Assembly: GCF_009669305.1 (NCBI RefSeq)
Contig: NZ_SADB01000018.1
Coordinates: 22,724 to 86,723, forward strand
Source: Ancylomarina sp. 16SWW S1-10-2
Lineage (GTDB): Bacteria > Bacteroidota > Bacteroidia > Bacteroidales > Marinifilaceae
DNA: 64,000 nt
Direction of reading: 5' to 3'
Each line of letters starts with the position of its first letter. Within the stretch, counting starts at the first letter, position 1. Under the pieces are notes generated by a model that was not told where the DNA came from, made no database searches, and saw nothing but the letters and a program-made list of their open reading frames with translations. The position numbers and the translations under genes were made by a program. This document shows, piece by piece, positions 26,131 to 34,978 of the stretch.

Positions 26131-27429
26131 ATGAGTCAAAATAAAATCAATATTATTAGTTTAGGTTGTTCTAAAAACCTTGTGGATTCCGAACTTTTGA
26201 TGAAACAGTTAGATGCAAACAAATTTAAAGTGTGCTGTGACGAAGATAATAGTGATGCACGAATAATTATTATTAATACCTGTGGTTTTATTGGTGATGC
26301 GAAGGAAGAATCTGTAAACATGATTTTGCAATATGCTGATGCAAAGAAAAAAGGAATGATTGATATTCTTTTTGTTATGGGCTGTTTGTCGGAGCGATAT
26401 CATGATGAGTTGGCTGTTGAAATTCCTGAAGTTGATAAATTCTTTGGTAAGTTTGAATGGAAGTCTATTCTAAAAGAGCTACATAAAGAATATAAGCCTG
26501 ATTTCTCTAATATGAGAATGATTACGACTCCTAAGCATTTTGCTTATTTAAAAATTTCAGAAGGTTGTAATCGTGCGTGTTCTTATTGTGCAATTCCAAT
26601 TATTACTGGTAAACATATTTCTCGACCTGTTGAAGAAATTTTAGAAGAAGCTAAGGGGTTAGCAGAATCTGGTGTTAAAGAACTTTTGGTAATTGCTCAA
26701 GATTTATCTTACTACGGACAAGATTTGTATGGTAAATTGATGTTGGCTGAATTGGTTGAAAAGTTGTCTAAAATAGAAGGTATTGAGTGGATTAAATTGC
26801 ACTATGCATATCCAACACAATTCCCGTATGATATTTTAAAAGTCATGCGTGAAAACCCTAAGGTTTGTCGTTATTTAGATATAGCACTTCAACACTCAAG
26901 CGATAATGTTCTTGGTTTGATGCGTCGTGGTATTAATCGTGAAAAAACCGTTGAGTTAATTAATAGAATCAGAAAAGAAGTTCCTGGTATTACTTTACGA
27001 ACAACTATGCTAGTTGGTCATCCTGGTGAGACAGAAGCTGATATGGAAGACTTAAAAGCCTTTGTTAAGGAGATGAAATTTGAGCGTTTAGGTGTTTTTC
27101 CATATTCTAATGAAGAGGATACTTACGCAGCTATTAATTATACCGATGATATTCCTCAAGAAGTAAAAGAGGCACGTAAGGATGAGATAATGGAGATTCA
27201 AATGGAAATTTCTCGTCAAGCTAATCAGAAAAGAATAGGTGCGAAAATGAAAGTAATCATCGATCGTAAGGACGAAGATTTCTATTATGGTCGTACAGAA
27301 TTTGATTCATACGAAGTTGATCCTGAGGTTCTAATTTCTAGCCAAAATTTCAATCTAAAAATTGGACAGTTTTGTAATGTTGAAGTGACTGATGCAGAAG
27401 ACTATGATTTGTTTGCAGTTGTTATTTAG
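26131..27429 (+). CDS. rimO: Ribosomal protein S12 methylthiotransferase RimO
   Basis: Radical SAM enzyme that adds a methylthio group to Asp of ribosomal protein S12. Three parts are seen: the N-terminal UPF0004 domain (ISLGCSKNLVDSELL, with further cysteines at NTCGFI and MGCLSERY), the radical SAM core with GCNRACSYCAIP (CxxxCxxC near residue 146), and a C-terminal TRAM domain. The ISLGCSKNLVDSE start and SEGCNRACSYCAIP separate it from MiaB. Length 432 matches E. coli (441). A decayed copy of its 3' end with terminator lies 1.55 kb downstream (28690-29060). Confidence 0.96.
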   Translation: MSQNKINIISLGCSKNLVDSELLMKQLDANKFKVCCDEDNSDARIIIINTCGFIGDAKEESVNMILQYADAKKKGMIDILFVMGCLSERYHDELAVEIPEVDKFFGKFEWKSILKELHKEYKPDFSNMRMITTPKHFAYLKISEGCNRACSYCAIPIITGKHISRPVEEILEEAKGLAESGVKELLVIAQDLSYYGQDLYGKLMLAELVEKLSKIEGIEWIKLHYAYPTQFPYDILKVMRENPKVCRYLDIALQHSSDNVLGLMRRGINREKTVELINRIRKEVPGITLRTTMLVGHPGETEADMEDLKAFVKEMKFERLGVFPYSNEEDTYAAINYTDDIPQEVKEARKDEIMEIQMEISRQANQKRIGAKMKVIIDRKDEDFYYGRTEFDSYEVDPEVLISSQNFNLKIGQFCNVEVTDAEDYDLFAVVI

Positions 27430-27483
27430 TATTTAATCAATATACTTAGGATATATCTCGATATACCTTACGGGAATAAATAT

Positions 27484-27528
27484 AAAAAGCTCCAATTTAT
27501 CTTTTAATAAAGAATAGATTGGAGCTTT
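27484..27528. terminator. Bidirectional terminator between rimO and the porin gene
   Basis: Stem AAAGCTCCAAT / ATTGGAGCTTT with a ~23-base loop. The T-run is better on the minus strand. A near copy stands at 29017-29060. Confidence 0.7.
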
Positions 27529-27563
27529 GGGGTAATTTTATATTTGTGTGTTGTTCTTATAAT

Positions 27564-28316
27564 TTAGAATGAAACGCCAAATACTAAAAATAAGTTTTCA
27601 TTCATTGGGTTAGTAATGATTGAAGCGGAAACTGGTATAGAAAAATTGTCGGTAAGTTTGATTTCTTTTGAGGCTGTAAGTCCTAAGTTGACAAAACCTG
27701 CTGTGTCGCCATAAAAACCAGATTCTCCTTTGCTTTCGTCTGCATCAATTGGTGTGAAACCTGTGAATAAGCTTAGGTCTATGTCTTTAACTTTAAAGTC
27801 ATATCCAAGTTCAACATAAAGTGAATATTGTTGGTCGCCACTAGCATCTTGATCGGCACCCCAAAAGTTCATGGCTGTCATAATGTTAATTGGAAATTTC
27901 TCAGTAGCATTATAGGCTAGTGTTGCTTCATAAATATGCCCTGTAGATGCTTTTTTATAGTCAAAATAGCTGTTTTCAAGAGCGATACCTTCAGTAGGGA
28001 AAAAATAATCTGTTACAGTTGCAGTGAACATATCATTAGCAAATGTATACGATAAGTATAAGTCTATTTCAGATCCATTACTCTCATCTTGTGAGTATGA
28101 ACCCCAAGCTCCAGCTGTAAAATTCCCATTCGTGTAGGCTATATTGGGTTGAATTACTGGACCTGTGGAAAATTGTGTTCCTCTCCATACATACCTACTC
28201 ATTAGGTCTACGTTTAAACTTATTTCTCCTTTTGTTGATTCAACTTGTGCTGATAAACTCCCTGAGAGTATTAATGTGAAGATAATAAAAGTGAAAATCT
28301 TTTTTGTCTTTTGCAT
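27564..28316 (-). CDS. TorF-like putative outer-membrane porin
   Basis: A 250-residue secreted protein with a signal peptide (about 1-23, ending LSAQ) and alternating beta strands typical of a small outer-membrane barrel, ending in VFGVSF with the terminal Phe expected for barrel insertion. The early motif LMSRYVWRGTQFS-GPVIQPNI and AGAWGSY match the TorF/Gcw_chp family (TIGR02001-like). In other Bacteroidota this family sits next to ammonium transporter/PII genes; here it does not. It lies between rimO and a scar of rimO duplication, so it may have moved in. Upstream are unusual G-tract repeats. Confidence 0.7.
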   Translation of the reverse strand: MQKTKKIFTFIIFTLILSGSLSAQVESTKGEISLNVDLMSRYVWRGTQFSTGPVIQPNIAYTNGNFTAGAWGSYSQDESNGSEIDLYLSYTFANDMFTATVTDYFFPTEGIALENSYFDYKKASTGHIYEATLAYNATEKFPINIMTAMNFWGADQDASGDQQYSLYVELGYDFKVKDIDLSLFTGFTPIDADESKGESGFYGDTAGFVNLGLTASKEIKLTDNFSIPVSASIITNPMNENLFLVFGVSF

Positions 28317-28410
28317 AATGTTAGAATTTAGGGTTAATAGTTTTTACTAATTGTTAGTCTTTGTTGAATTTAAGTGGGTGTGGTTATATTTAATAAATAT
28401 GTAAACATTA

Positions 28411-28534
28411 CCCCTTGTAAAAGGGGGGGGGCGTGTTTAAATAAATGATTTTATTTAATAGTCAACCCTGTTTTAGTAGGGGTTGGTGTTGTAAAAGTAT
28501 AAATATTATTTATTAATCCTATTTTATTGGGGGG
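28411..28534. repeat. Three evenly spaced CCC...GGGG hairpin units upstream of the porin gene
   Basis: Three degenerate units start near 28411, 28465 and 28517, 52-54 bases apart. Each has a short C-run, an AT loop (TTGTAAAA, TGTTTTAGTA, TATTTTATT) and a longer G-run (9, 4 and 6 G). AT-rich flanks containing TTTAATA/TTATTAA also recur. A weaker fourth G-run is near 28580. They lie 100-220 bases upstream of the porin start. Not CRISPR: units are too diverged. Confidence 0.5.
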
Positions 28535-28689
28535 TAAGTGTGGATAAAAGTTGTTTTTTTTAATATTAATGGTTGAAATAGGGGGTAGAGCTTGTTTTTT
28601 ATATGAATTTATAGGTTTACGATGTTGTTAAGCTATATGCATTCATAAAATTTTGTGCTTGTATATTTATTATTGTGTGTTAGAATAAT

Positions 28690-28960
28690 CTATACTATTA
28701 ATATTTCTCAGAAAGTAAATGAGTCGTTAAGGATGAAATAAAGAAGCTCCAAATTGAAATTTTTCCTCAAGTTATTTGGAAAAGAATAGGTAAGTAAAAC
28801 GACTGAGTTATTTATAGTAAGGATGAATATTTCTATTAAGTAAGTACAAAACTTGAATCTTATGAAGTTGATTCATAAGTATTTATTTTCAGCCAAAATT
28901 TAAATATTGGACAGTTTTGTGGTGTTTAGTGATTGATCTCTAGGGGATAATTCGTTTATG
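28690..28960 (+). pseudogene. rimO: Decayed duplicate of the rimO 3' end
   Basis: The stretch aligns colinearly with rimO 27140-27425. Landmarks are AGGATGA-ATA (28729 vs 27179), AAAAGAATAGGT (28780 vs 27229), TATGAAGTTGAT versus TACGAAGTTGAT (28861 vs 27310), GCCAAAATTT (28891 vs 27341) and ATTGGACAGTTTTGT (28905 vs 27361). The offset shrinks from 1550 to about 1533 through small deletions. Several in-frame stops (TAA at 28715, TGA at 28802 among them) and no start make it non-coding. It covers the TRAM-domain codons and runs on into the duplicated terminator. Confidence 0.85.
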
Positions 28961-29016
28961 GTATTTGTTTAACTTTCAAGGGTTATATTTGAGATATATC
29001 TTATTGAAATAAATAT

Positions 29017-29060
29017 AAAAAGCTCCAATTAATCTCATAGAGAATATATTGGAGCTTTTT
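29017..29060. terminator. Duplicated copy of the rimO terminator
   Basis: Stem AAAAAGCTCCAAT / ATTGGAGCTTTTT. The upstream arm and flank (AAATATAAAAAGCTCCAATT) match the rimO terminator. It now sits next to the Dabb gene and may terminate that gene on the minus strand. Confidence 0.75.
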
Positions 29061-29079
29061 CTGTTGTCTATTTTGATAA

Positions 29080-29382
29080 TTATAAGCTATAATCAATAGC
29101 TTTTCTGTCAATAACTTTTTCTTTTATAATAAGAACTGCTTTAACGTGTTCTGGGTGATTTGCATAATCAGGTAAACTTGCCATATTTTCAATAACAACA
29201 TTAACCACAAAGTCATATGACGATTTATCTTCAAGTTCGTCAAATCCTATTTCTAGAGATTTTATTGCTGGTACACGGTTTTCAAGACCTTTAAATGCTT
29301 CTTTAATTCTGTTATAGTAATCTTCTTTTTCTTGTGGCGTATCGAATTTTTCGAATTTAAATAGGGCTATATGCTTAATCAT
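29080..29382 (-). CDS. Dabb (dimeric alpha-beta barrel) domain protein
   Basis: A 100-residue protein with the stress-responsive A/B barrel pattern: MIKHIALFKF at the start, the central VPAIKSLEIGFD strand, YDFVVNVVIENMASLPDYANHPEHVK and a final hydrophobic strand. The fold dimerises into a barrel. Some members are cyclases or stress-induced proteins, but most, like this one, have no known reaction. Confidence 0.85.
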   Translation of the reverse strand: MIKHIALFKFEKFDTPQEKEDYYNRIKEAFKGLENRVPAIKSLEIGFDELEDKSSYDFVVNVVIENMASLPDYANHPEHVKAVLIIKEKVIDRKAIDYSL

Positions 29383-29515
29383 GATTTTTTTTTTGTTTTA
29401 ATTAGACATTACGCTAAAATAGGATGTTTTGACAAATAAAACCATTTATGAGTTAAATAAATTTAATAGATTTTATTCTAACTGAATTTCAACCTTTCTC
29501 AAATCAGATATTTCT

Positions 29516-29523
29516 TATATTTG
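29516..29523 (+). promoter_or_regulatory. -7 element for the M3 peptidase gene
   Basis: TATATTTG, an exact consensus match, with TTTC 17 bases upstream (29495-29498) as a possible -33. It lies 60 bases before ATG 29584. Confidence 0.45.
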
Positions 29524-29583
29524 TTAGTTCTAAAAAGAAAATCTTTCTTTTTTCAAGAATTATTTAAAAAGTAAATCAGAATT

Positions 29584-31620
29584 ATGACTAAGAATATAAA
29601 CCCATTATTGTGCAAGTTTAGCACAATCCATAATACAGCACCATTTAGTACAATAAAAATGGAGCATTATATGCCAGCTTTTCTAGAGGGAATTAAAAAA
29701 GCTAAAGAAGAAGTTGAGCAGATTGCTAATAATACTGAAGGTGCAAGTTTTGAGAATACAATCGAAGCTATGGAATTTATTGGTGAAGAATTGGATCAGG
29801 TATCATCTGTGTTTTTTAATTTAAATCATGCTAATACAAATGATCAAATGCAAGCCTTAGCTCGTGAGGTATCGCCTTTGTTGAGTGAGTTTTCGAATGA
29901 TATTGTGATGAATGAATTTCTTTGGAAAAGGATTAAAACGGTGTACGATAGTAAGGATACTCTAGAATTGAATACAGAGCAAAGCATGATTTTAGATAAG
30001 CGTTACAAATCGTTTGTTCGTTCTGGTGCTAATTTAGAGGGAGAGAAGAAGGAGAGAATTCGTGAAATATCGAAAGAACTTTCACAACTAACTCTTCAAT
30101 TTGGTGAGAATGTATTGGCCGCAACGAATAGTTTCGAGTTACATATTACTGATGAAATTGAATTATCAGGTTTACCTGATGGTGTTTTGGAAGCTGCAGT
30201 TGCTACCGCTAAGGCAAAAGATAAAAAAGGTTGGGTATTTACACTTCAATTTCCTAGCTATGTTCCTTTTATGCAATATGCCGATAATCGAAAATTGCGT
30301 GAAATGATGTTTAAAGTCTACTCTTCACGTTGTTTTAACGAGGAGTTTGACAATAAGGATATTATTAAGAAGATTGTTGAATTGCGTTTAGAAAAAGTTC
30401 AATTGTTTGATTACCCAAATTATGCTCAGTTTGTTTTAGAAGAGCGTATGGCTGAAACACCATTAAAGGTTGTTGATTTCTTGAATGAATTGTTAGAAGC
30501 TTCTATGCCGAAAGCCAAAGAAGAATTTGAAGAGTTACAGGTTTATGCAGAAAGTATTGGTGCCGATTTTAAACTTCAACGATGGGATTGGGCTTATTAT
30601 GCTGAAAAGTTAAAGACAGAGAAATATCAAGTTAACGACGAGCTAACACGCCCTTATTTTGAGCTAGAAAAAGTAAAACAAGGTATTTTTGATTTGGCGA
30701 CGACGCTGTACGGAATAACTTTTAAACTGAATAATGAGATAGATAAATATCATAGTGAAGTTGATGTGTACGAAGTGTTTGACCGTAAGGGAGATTTCCT
30801 TTCTGTATTCTATGCTGATTTTCATCCTCGAGATAGTAAACAAGGTGGAGCATGGATGACTTCCTATGCAGAGCAATTTGTACAAAAGGGTAAGGATCAT
30901 CGTCCACACATATCTATTGTATGTAATTTTACTCGTCCAACAGAAACTAAGCCATCTTTACTGAGTTTTGGTGAGGTAACAACCTTCCTGCACGAGTTTG
31001 GTCATGCCTTGCATGGTATGCTTTCTAGGTGTACTTACCCTAGTTTATCTGGAACTAATGTTTATAGAGATTTTGTGGAGTTACCATCTCAGTTTATGGA
31101 GAATTACGCCTTTGAAAAAGAATGGCTCGATAAGGTAGCTGAGCATTATAAAACTGGGGAGAAAATTCCTGCCGATTTAGTTAAGAAGATAATTGATAGT
31201 GGTAATTTTCATTCAGGATATGCCTTTGTTCGTCAAATTAGTTTTGGTTTGATTGATATGGCTTGGCATTCTATTGAAAAGCCACTTGTTGAGTCTGTTT
31301 CAGAATTTGAAAGTAAGGCTATGCAAGCAACTGAGCTTTTTCCAAGATTGGAAACTTCTTGTATGAGTCCCGCCTTTTCTCATATTTTTGCAGGAGGATA
31401 TGCTGCAGGTTACTATGGTTACAAATGGGCCGAGGTGTTAGATGCTGATGCTTTTGATGCTTTTAAACAAAAAGGAATTTACAATAAGGAAATTGCTGAT
31501 TCTTTTAGAGAAAATCTACTTGAAAAAGGCGGCAGTGAACATCCTATGATTTTGTATAAACGCTTTAGAGGACAAGAACCATCTATCGCTCCTCTTTTAA
31601 AAAGAAGTGGCTTAAATTAA
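29584..31620 (+). CDS. M3 family zinc metallopeptidase (peptidyl-dipeptidase Dcp-like)
   Basis: A 678-residue peptidase of the thimet oligopeptidase family. The zinc motif HEFGH (about residues 469-473) is followed by the third ligand in ELPSQFMENY (E about residue 498), and the substrate-binding HSGYAFVRQ block and the GGYAAGYYGYKWAEVLDADAF segment are present. There is no signal peptide, so it is likely cytoplasmic, unlike many Bacteroidota Dcp paralogues. The family cleaves dipeptides from the C-terminus or short internal bonds of oligopeptides. Confidence 0.94.
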   Translation: MTKNINPLLCKFSTIHNTAPFSTIKMEHYMPAFLEGIKKAKEEVEQIANNTEGASFENTIEAMEFIGEELDQVSSVFFNLNHANTNDQMQALAREVSPLLSEFSNDIVMNEFLWKRIKTVYDSKDTLELNTEQSMILDKRYKSFVRSGANLEGEKKERIREISKELSQLTLQFGENVLAATNSFELHITDEIELSGLPDGVLEAAVATAKAKDKKGWVFTLQFPSYVPFMQYADNRKLREMMFKVYSSRCFNEEFDNKDIIKKIVELRLEKVQLFDYPNYAQFVLEERMAETPLKVVDFLNELLEASMPKAKEEFEELQVYAESIGADFKLQRWDWAYYAEKLKTEKYQVNDELTRPYFELEKVKQGIFDLATTLYGITFKLNNEIDKYHSEVDVYEVFDRKGDFLSVFYADFHPRDSKQGGAWMTSYAEQFVQKGKDHRPHISIVCNFTRPTETKPSLLSFGEVTTFLHEFGHALHGMLSRCTYPSLSGTNVYRDFVELPSQFMENYAFEKEWLDKVAEHYKTGEKIPADLVKKIIDSGNFHSGYAFVRQISFGLIDMAWHSIEKPLVESVSEFESKAMQATELFPRLETSCMSPAFSHIFAGGYAAGYYGYKWAEVLDADAFDAFKQKGIYNKEIADSFRENLLEKGGSEHPMILYKRFRGQEPSIAPLLKRSGLN

Positions 31621-31643
31621 GCATATATAAACTAATGATTTTG

Positions 31644-31675
31644 GACCTCAGTTTTTAAGCTGAGGTCTTTTTTTT
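31644..31675 (+). terminator. Terminator after the M3 peptidase
   Basis: Stem GACCTCA / TGAGGTC with a loop of 10, followed by T8. Confidence 0.85.
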
Positions 31676-31950
31676 GTTCAGTTTTAAACGCTCTGTTAAA
31701 TAAATGTAAGGTATGTGCGGCGGATCTTATAAGTGTTTGACTGTTAAGGGGTAATTTGTGTTTGTTATGGCGAAATAAATATTTTTTATGCACAATAGAT
31801 TGGGCTTTATGGGAGGTTGATTCTTACCATGATATTTTTTTCGAATGAAAGCTTGTTTTTTAACTAAAGGAGACTATTTTTGTCGCCGATTTCAAACATC
31901 ACTAAGCATCTCAGATAATGGTATGTTTGGTAACTTAAACAACACTAAGA
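31676..31950 (+). other. Upstream region of the YitT gene
   Basis: About 275 bases with a well-formed promoter (31853-31882) and no open frame of note. Confidence 0.4.
31853..31882 (+). promoter_or_regulatory. Bacteroidota promoter for the YitT gene (TTG-N19-TATTTTTG)
   Basis: TTG at 31853-31855 and TATTTTTG at 31875-31882, spaced 19 bases. The leader to ATG 31951 would be about 60 bases. Confidence 0.55.
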
Positions 31951-32856
31951 ATGGCTTTTATTACTAAAGAAAAATTTTTGTCAAACGAATGGCTTTCTAC
32001 CTATGCCTACCTTGTTTTAGGTAGTATTATTTTCGCTGTTTCGGACATTTTATTTGTAGTTCCTTACAAATTAGCGCCAGGAGGCGTTTATGGTATTGCA
32101 ACAGTTTTAAACACATTGTTTAGCTGGAAAATTAGTTATTGTACTTTTGCAATGGAGATTCCATTGGTCATTATAGGTACAATCATTTTAGGACCTCGAT
32201 TTGGGGTTAAAACAATTGTTAGTATTGCAATAATTCTAATGACTGTATGGATTATGGAAACGTTCGTTTCTGTTGGTTATCCCAAAGTTATTCTTGATCC
32301 AATGTTGAATACAATTGTTGCTGGTGTATTTTATGGTATTGCTATTGGGCTTGTATTTAAGTCACGCGCAACTTCTGGTGGTTCTGATATTGTTGCTATG
32401 ATTTTAGCAAAGTATACCAAGCTATCATTGGGTAAATTGGTTATGATTGTTGATGGTATTATCGTACTTTTTACTCTTATTCAGCCTACAGAAACAGGTG
32501 CAATTGGATGGGAGTTTGCAATTTATTCATTGATCATTATTTATATCGAAGGTAAAATTATCGATATGGTTGTAAGTGGAGCAAGCTACCATAAAACGGT
32601 GATGATTGTTTCTGATCATTATGAGACTATTGCTCGTAAAATTAATAATGACTTGATGCGTGGTGCTACTATTCTTACTGGAACAGGAGCTTACTCAGGA
32701 CAAGACAGAAAAATGGTTTATTCTGTGATGAGTCGTAGAGAACTTGAAATTCTTAAGTTGTTTATAAAGGAAGTTGATCCTGAGGCTTTTGTTAATGTTA
32801 CAGAAGCCAATGAGATTATTGGTAAAGGATTTCAGTCTTTAAACGAGACGGAGTAA
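31951..32856 (+). CDS. YitT family membrane protein
   Basis: A 301-residue protein with about five to six helices in the DUF161/YitT part (FVVPYKLAPGGVYGIATVL at the first turn, then RATSGGSDIVAMIL mid-protein) and a soluble DUF2179 domain in the last 80 residues (RGATILTGTGAYSGQDRKMVYSV). This layout is standard for YitT proteins, whose substrate is unknown. It is monocistronic with its own promoter and a shared terminator. Confidence 0.9.
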   Translation: MAFITKEKFLSNEWLSTYAYLVLGSIIFAVSDILFVVPYKLAPGGVYGIATVLNTLFSWKISYCTFAMEIPLVIIGTIILGPRFGVKTIVSIAIILMTVWIMETFVSVGYPKVILDPMLNTIVAGVFYGIAIGLVFKSRATSGGSDIVAMILAKYTKLSLGKLVMIVDGIIVLFTLIQPTETGAIGWEFAIYSLIIIYIEGKIIDMVVSGASYHKTVMIVSDHYETIARKINNDLMRGATILTGTGAYSGQDRKMVYSVMSRRELEILKLFIKEVDPEAFVNVTEANEIIGKGFQSLNETE

Positions 32857-32877
32857 TTTATTACAATATAATATAGA

Positions 32878-32909
32878 AGAAATGGCGACCCTTATGGTCG
32901 CCATTTTTA
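32878..32909. terminator. Bidirectional terminator between the YitT gene and trpB
   Basis: Stem AAATGGCGAC / GTCGCCATTT with a 7-base loop and T/A runs on both sides, between convergent stops. Confidence 0.85.
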
Positions 32910-32926
32910 GTGTCTTCTTAAGTAGA

Positions 32927-34144
32927 CTATTTTTTGTCTTCAGGAAAACCATAATTTTCCAATATATAATCAAGGTCTTTATCACCTCTACCACTTAGGT
33001 TAACAAGTATTGATTGTTTCGGATTCGCTTTAGCTAGTTTAACAGCATAAGCAACTGCGTGAGCCGATTCAAGTGCAGGAATAATACCTTCCAATCGACT
33101 TAGTTCAAAAAAGGAATCGATACATTCTTGATCATCAATATAATGATATTCAGCCTTTGCCATATCTTTAAGCATTGAGTGTTCTGGACCAACACCAGGA
33201 TAATCTAATCCACTAGCTATAGAATAAACAGGAGCCGGTTCTCCTTTTTCATCTTGTAAAAGATAACATTTAAAGCCATGAATAATTCCAGGTTTGCCTA
33301 ATGATAAGGTCGCAGCATGTTCTCCTACTTTGTCTATACCACGACCAGCAGGTTCAACGCCATGCAGCTTAGTGTCTGGATCATCTAAAAAGGCTGAGAA
33401 TATACCCATGGCATTACTACCACCACCTACACAAGCAACAACATTGTCTGGTAATTCACCGGTCATTTCTTGAAACTGGTCGCGAGCTTCAATTCCCACA
33501 ACACGTTGAAAATCTCGAACCATCATTGGAAATGGGTGAGGACCAACAACAGAACCGATACAATAAATTGTATTGACAGGGTCTTTTAAGTAGGCTTGGA
33601 AAGCCGAATCGACAGCTTCCTTAAGTGTTTTTAATCCGTGAGTTACGGGTACAATAGTTGCCCCAAGTATTTTCATACGCAACACATTGGGTTGTTGTTT
33701 AGCGATATCAACTTCACCCATGTGAATCTCACATTCTAAACCAAAGTAAGCAGCTGCTGTAGCTAGTGCAACACCGTGCTGACCAGCTCCAGTCTCAGCA
33801 ATAAGCTTCTTTTTACCCATATATTTAGCCAATAAAGCTTCTCCCATGCAGTGGTTTAATTTATGGGCTCCAGAATGGTTAAGATCTTCACGTTTTAGGT
33901 AAATACGTCCGCCATATTTTTCTGATAAACGGTTACAGTAATATACAGGAGTTGGACGTCCCTGGAAGTGTTTACGAATGCTTCGTAGTTCCGAAATGAA
34001 TTTATGAGATTTACTGATAGAATAATAAGCCTCATTAATTCGGTTCATTTCTTCTTCTAGCACAGGAGGGATAAAGCTTCCGCCGAATTCTCCGAAATAA
34101 CCTTTTTCGTTTGGGTAATTTTTAAAATAATCTTTTAATGCCAT
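32927..34144 (-). CDS. trpB: Tryptophan synthase beta chain (orphan)
   Basis: PLP enzyme that joins indole and serine to tryptophan. The PLP lysine lies in GAHKLNH (about residue 96), with the [16 protein letters not shown] and [15 protein letters not shown] motifs and the LSGRGDKD ending. Length (405) matches type 1 TrpB. The N-box reads [12 protein letters not shown] instead of the usual HKINNTLGQ, which suggests a divergent branch. No trpA or other trp gene is adjacent. Upstream on the same strand stand a leader peptide with tandem Trp codons and a terminator 41 bases before the start, so expression is probably controlled by attenuation. Confidence 0.94.
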   Translation of the reverse strand: MALKDYFKNYPNEKGYFGEFGGSFIPPVLEEEMNRINEAYYSISKSHKFISELRSIRKHFQGRPTPVYYCNRLSEKYGGRIYLKREDLNHSGAHKLNHCMGEALLAKYMGKKKLIAETGAGQHGVALATAAAYFGLECEIHMGEVDIAKQQPNVLRMKILGATIVPVTHGLKTLKEAVDSAFQAYLKDPVNTIYCIGSVVGPHPFPMMVRDFQRVVGIEARDQFQEMTGELPDNVVACVGGGSNAMGIFSAFLDDPDTKLHGVEPAGRGIDKVGEHAATLSLGKPGIIHGFKCYLLQDEKGEPAPVYSIASGLDYPGVGPEHSMLKDMAKAEYHYIDDQECIDSFFELSRLEGIIPALESAHAVAYAVKLAKANPKQSILVNLSGRGDKDLDYILENYGFPEDKK

Positions 34145-34184
34145 TGTATTTTGGTTTTATAATTAGTTTTCTACGATTTTTAAC

Positions 34185-34218
34185 AAAAAAAAAGACCTGC
34201 GAGAAGCAGATCTTTTAG
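34185..34218 (-). terminator. Attenuator terminator in the trpB leader
   Basis: On the minus strand AGATCTGC-TTCTC-GCAGGTCT folds as an 8-bp stem (one U-G pair) followed by nine T. It lies between the leader peptide stop and the trpB start. Being upstream of the gene it precedes, it can only act as a conditional terminator. Confidence 0.8.
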
Positions 34219-34240
34219 TATATGAATTATGTGCATATGA

Positions 34241-34309
34241 CTAGTCCTTCTCGATATGATTTATTGAGAAGTTCCACCAATATTTATTTTGTGACATATT
34301 TGTTTTCAT
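34241..34309 (-). CDS. Tryptophan-rich leader peptide of trpB
   Basis: A 22-residue frame beginning MKTNMSQNKYWWNF and ending EKD-stop, with two adjacent Trp codons (TGG TGG at 34279-34274). The six bases CTTCTC follow almost at once (34271-34266), the complement GAGAAG lies at 34252-34247, and an identical CTTCTC is in the terminator loop (34206-34201). Regions 1 and 3 thus compete for region 2, the logic of amino-acid attenuators. Ribosome stalling at the Trp pair would mask region 1 and free region 2. There is no strong Shine-Dalgarno, which is normal for this phylum. Function is inferred. Confidence 0.72.
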   Translation of the reverse strand: MKTNMSQNKYWWNFSINHIEKD

Positions 34310-34978
34310 GCTGTAATGTTATACTTAATTTTTATTTAAACCAAATTTCGGATTAAAAAACTTGAATTACTGATTGACTTTTTGGGAACACACTAGCATT
34401 TCGGATGCTAGGGATATTCAAAATTGTAAATAGTTTTAAATAGTTGTATGTGAGCTTGTAATGGGATGTTGTATAGTCTTAATTATGTTGCTGAAAATGG
34501 GTGTGAAAAATGATCATTAAAAATAGCATCTAGGTCAATTGTGTGATTCGTTAATTTAGACTTCGAAATTGACTGTTATTTAGAGGTGCAAGAGAGTCAT
34601 ATGGTTTGTTTTATAAGGCCAATTTAATAATGCAGTGTATAATTTTCGTTCTGAAAAGGTAGTTTAAAAATCTTGATGATGTTATATAATTTCTCACAAC
34701 TTTTTGTTCATATTAATTCTCCCTAATAAACCATGCAAATTTCATTGTAGTTTAACTTCTTTTTTTGTTAAATGATTCTCATTGACAAGAGAAGAGTGTT
34801 TTTGTCATCAGAATATTGTACATATAATTTCATCTGTCTATTATTTAGAAAGCTTTTGTTTGCATAATTAGTAATCATTGCAGACCTTTGGTTGTTCTTT
34901 TATTAGGAGCTGTTTAGAAATTAAATTAAGAACAATTCTATTAATATATGCAGCTCTAATTTATAGATTTACAATTAC
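34310..34978. other. Intergenic region between divergent trpB leader and map
   Basis: About 670 AT-rich bases without a convincing gene. It should hold the minus-strand promoter of the trpB leader and the plus-strand promoter of map. A 7-bp hairpin CTAGCAT-TTCGG-ATGCTAG stands at 34393-34411, its role unknown. The trpB promoter was not identified with confidence; an imperfect AAATTTG is near 34342-34350. Confidence 0.4.
34859..34890 (+). promoter_or_regulatory. Possible promoter for map
   Basis: TTTG (34859-34862), 20 bases, then GACCTTTG (34883-34890), one mismatch from TAnnTTTG. About 90 bases before map. Confidence 0.35.

Noticed and set aside
28411-28534. Possible CRISPR array from three evenly spaced repeats
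   Set aside because: The units differ too much, number only three, and no cas gene is near.
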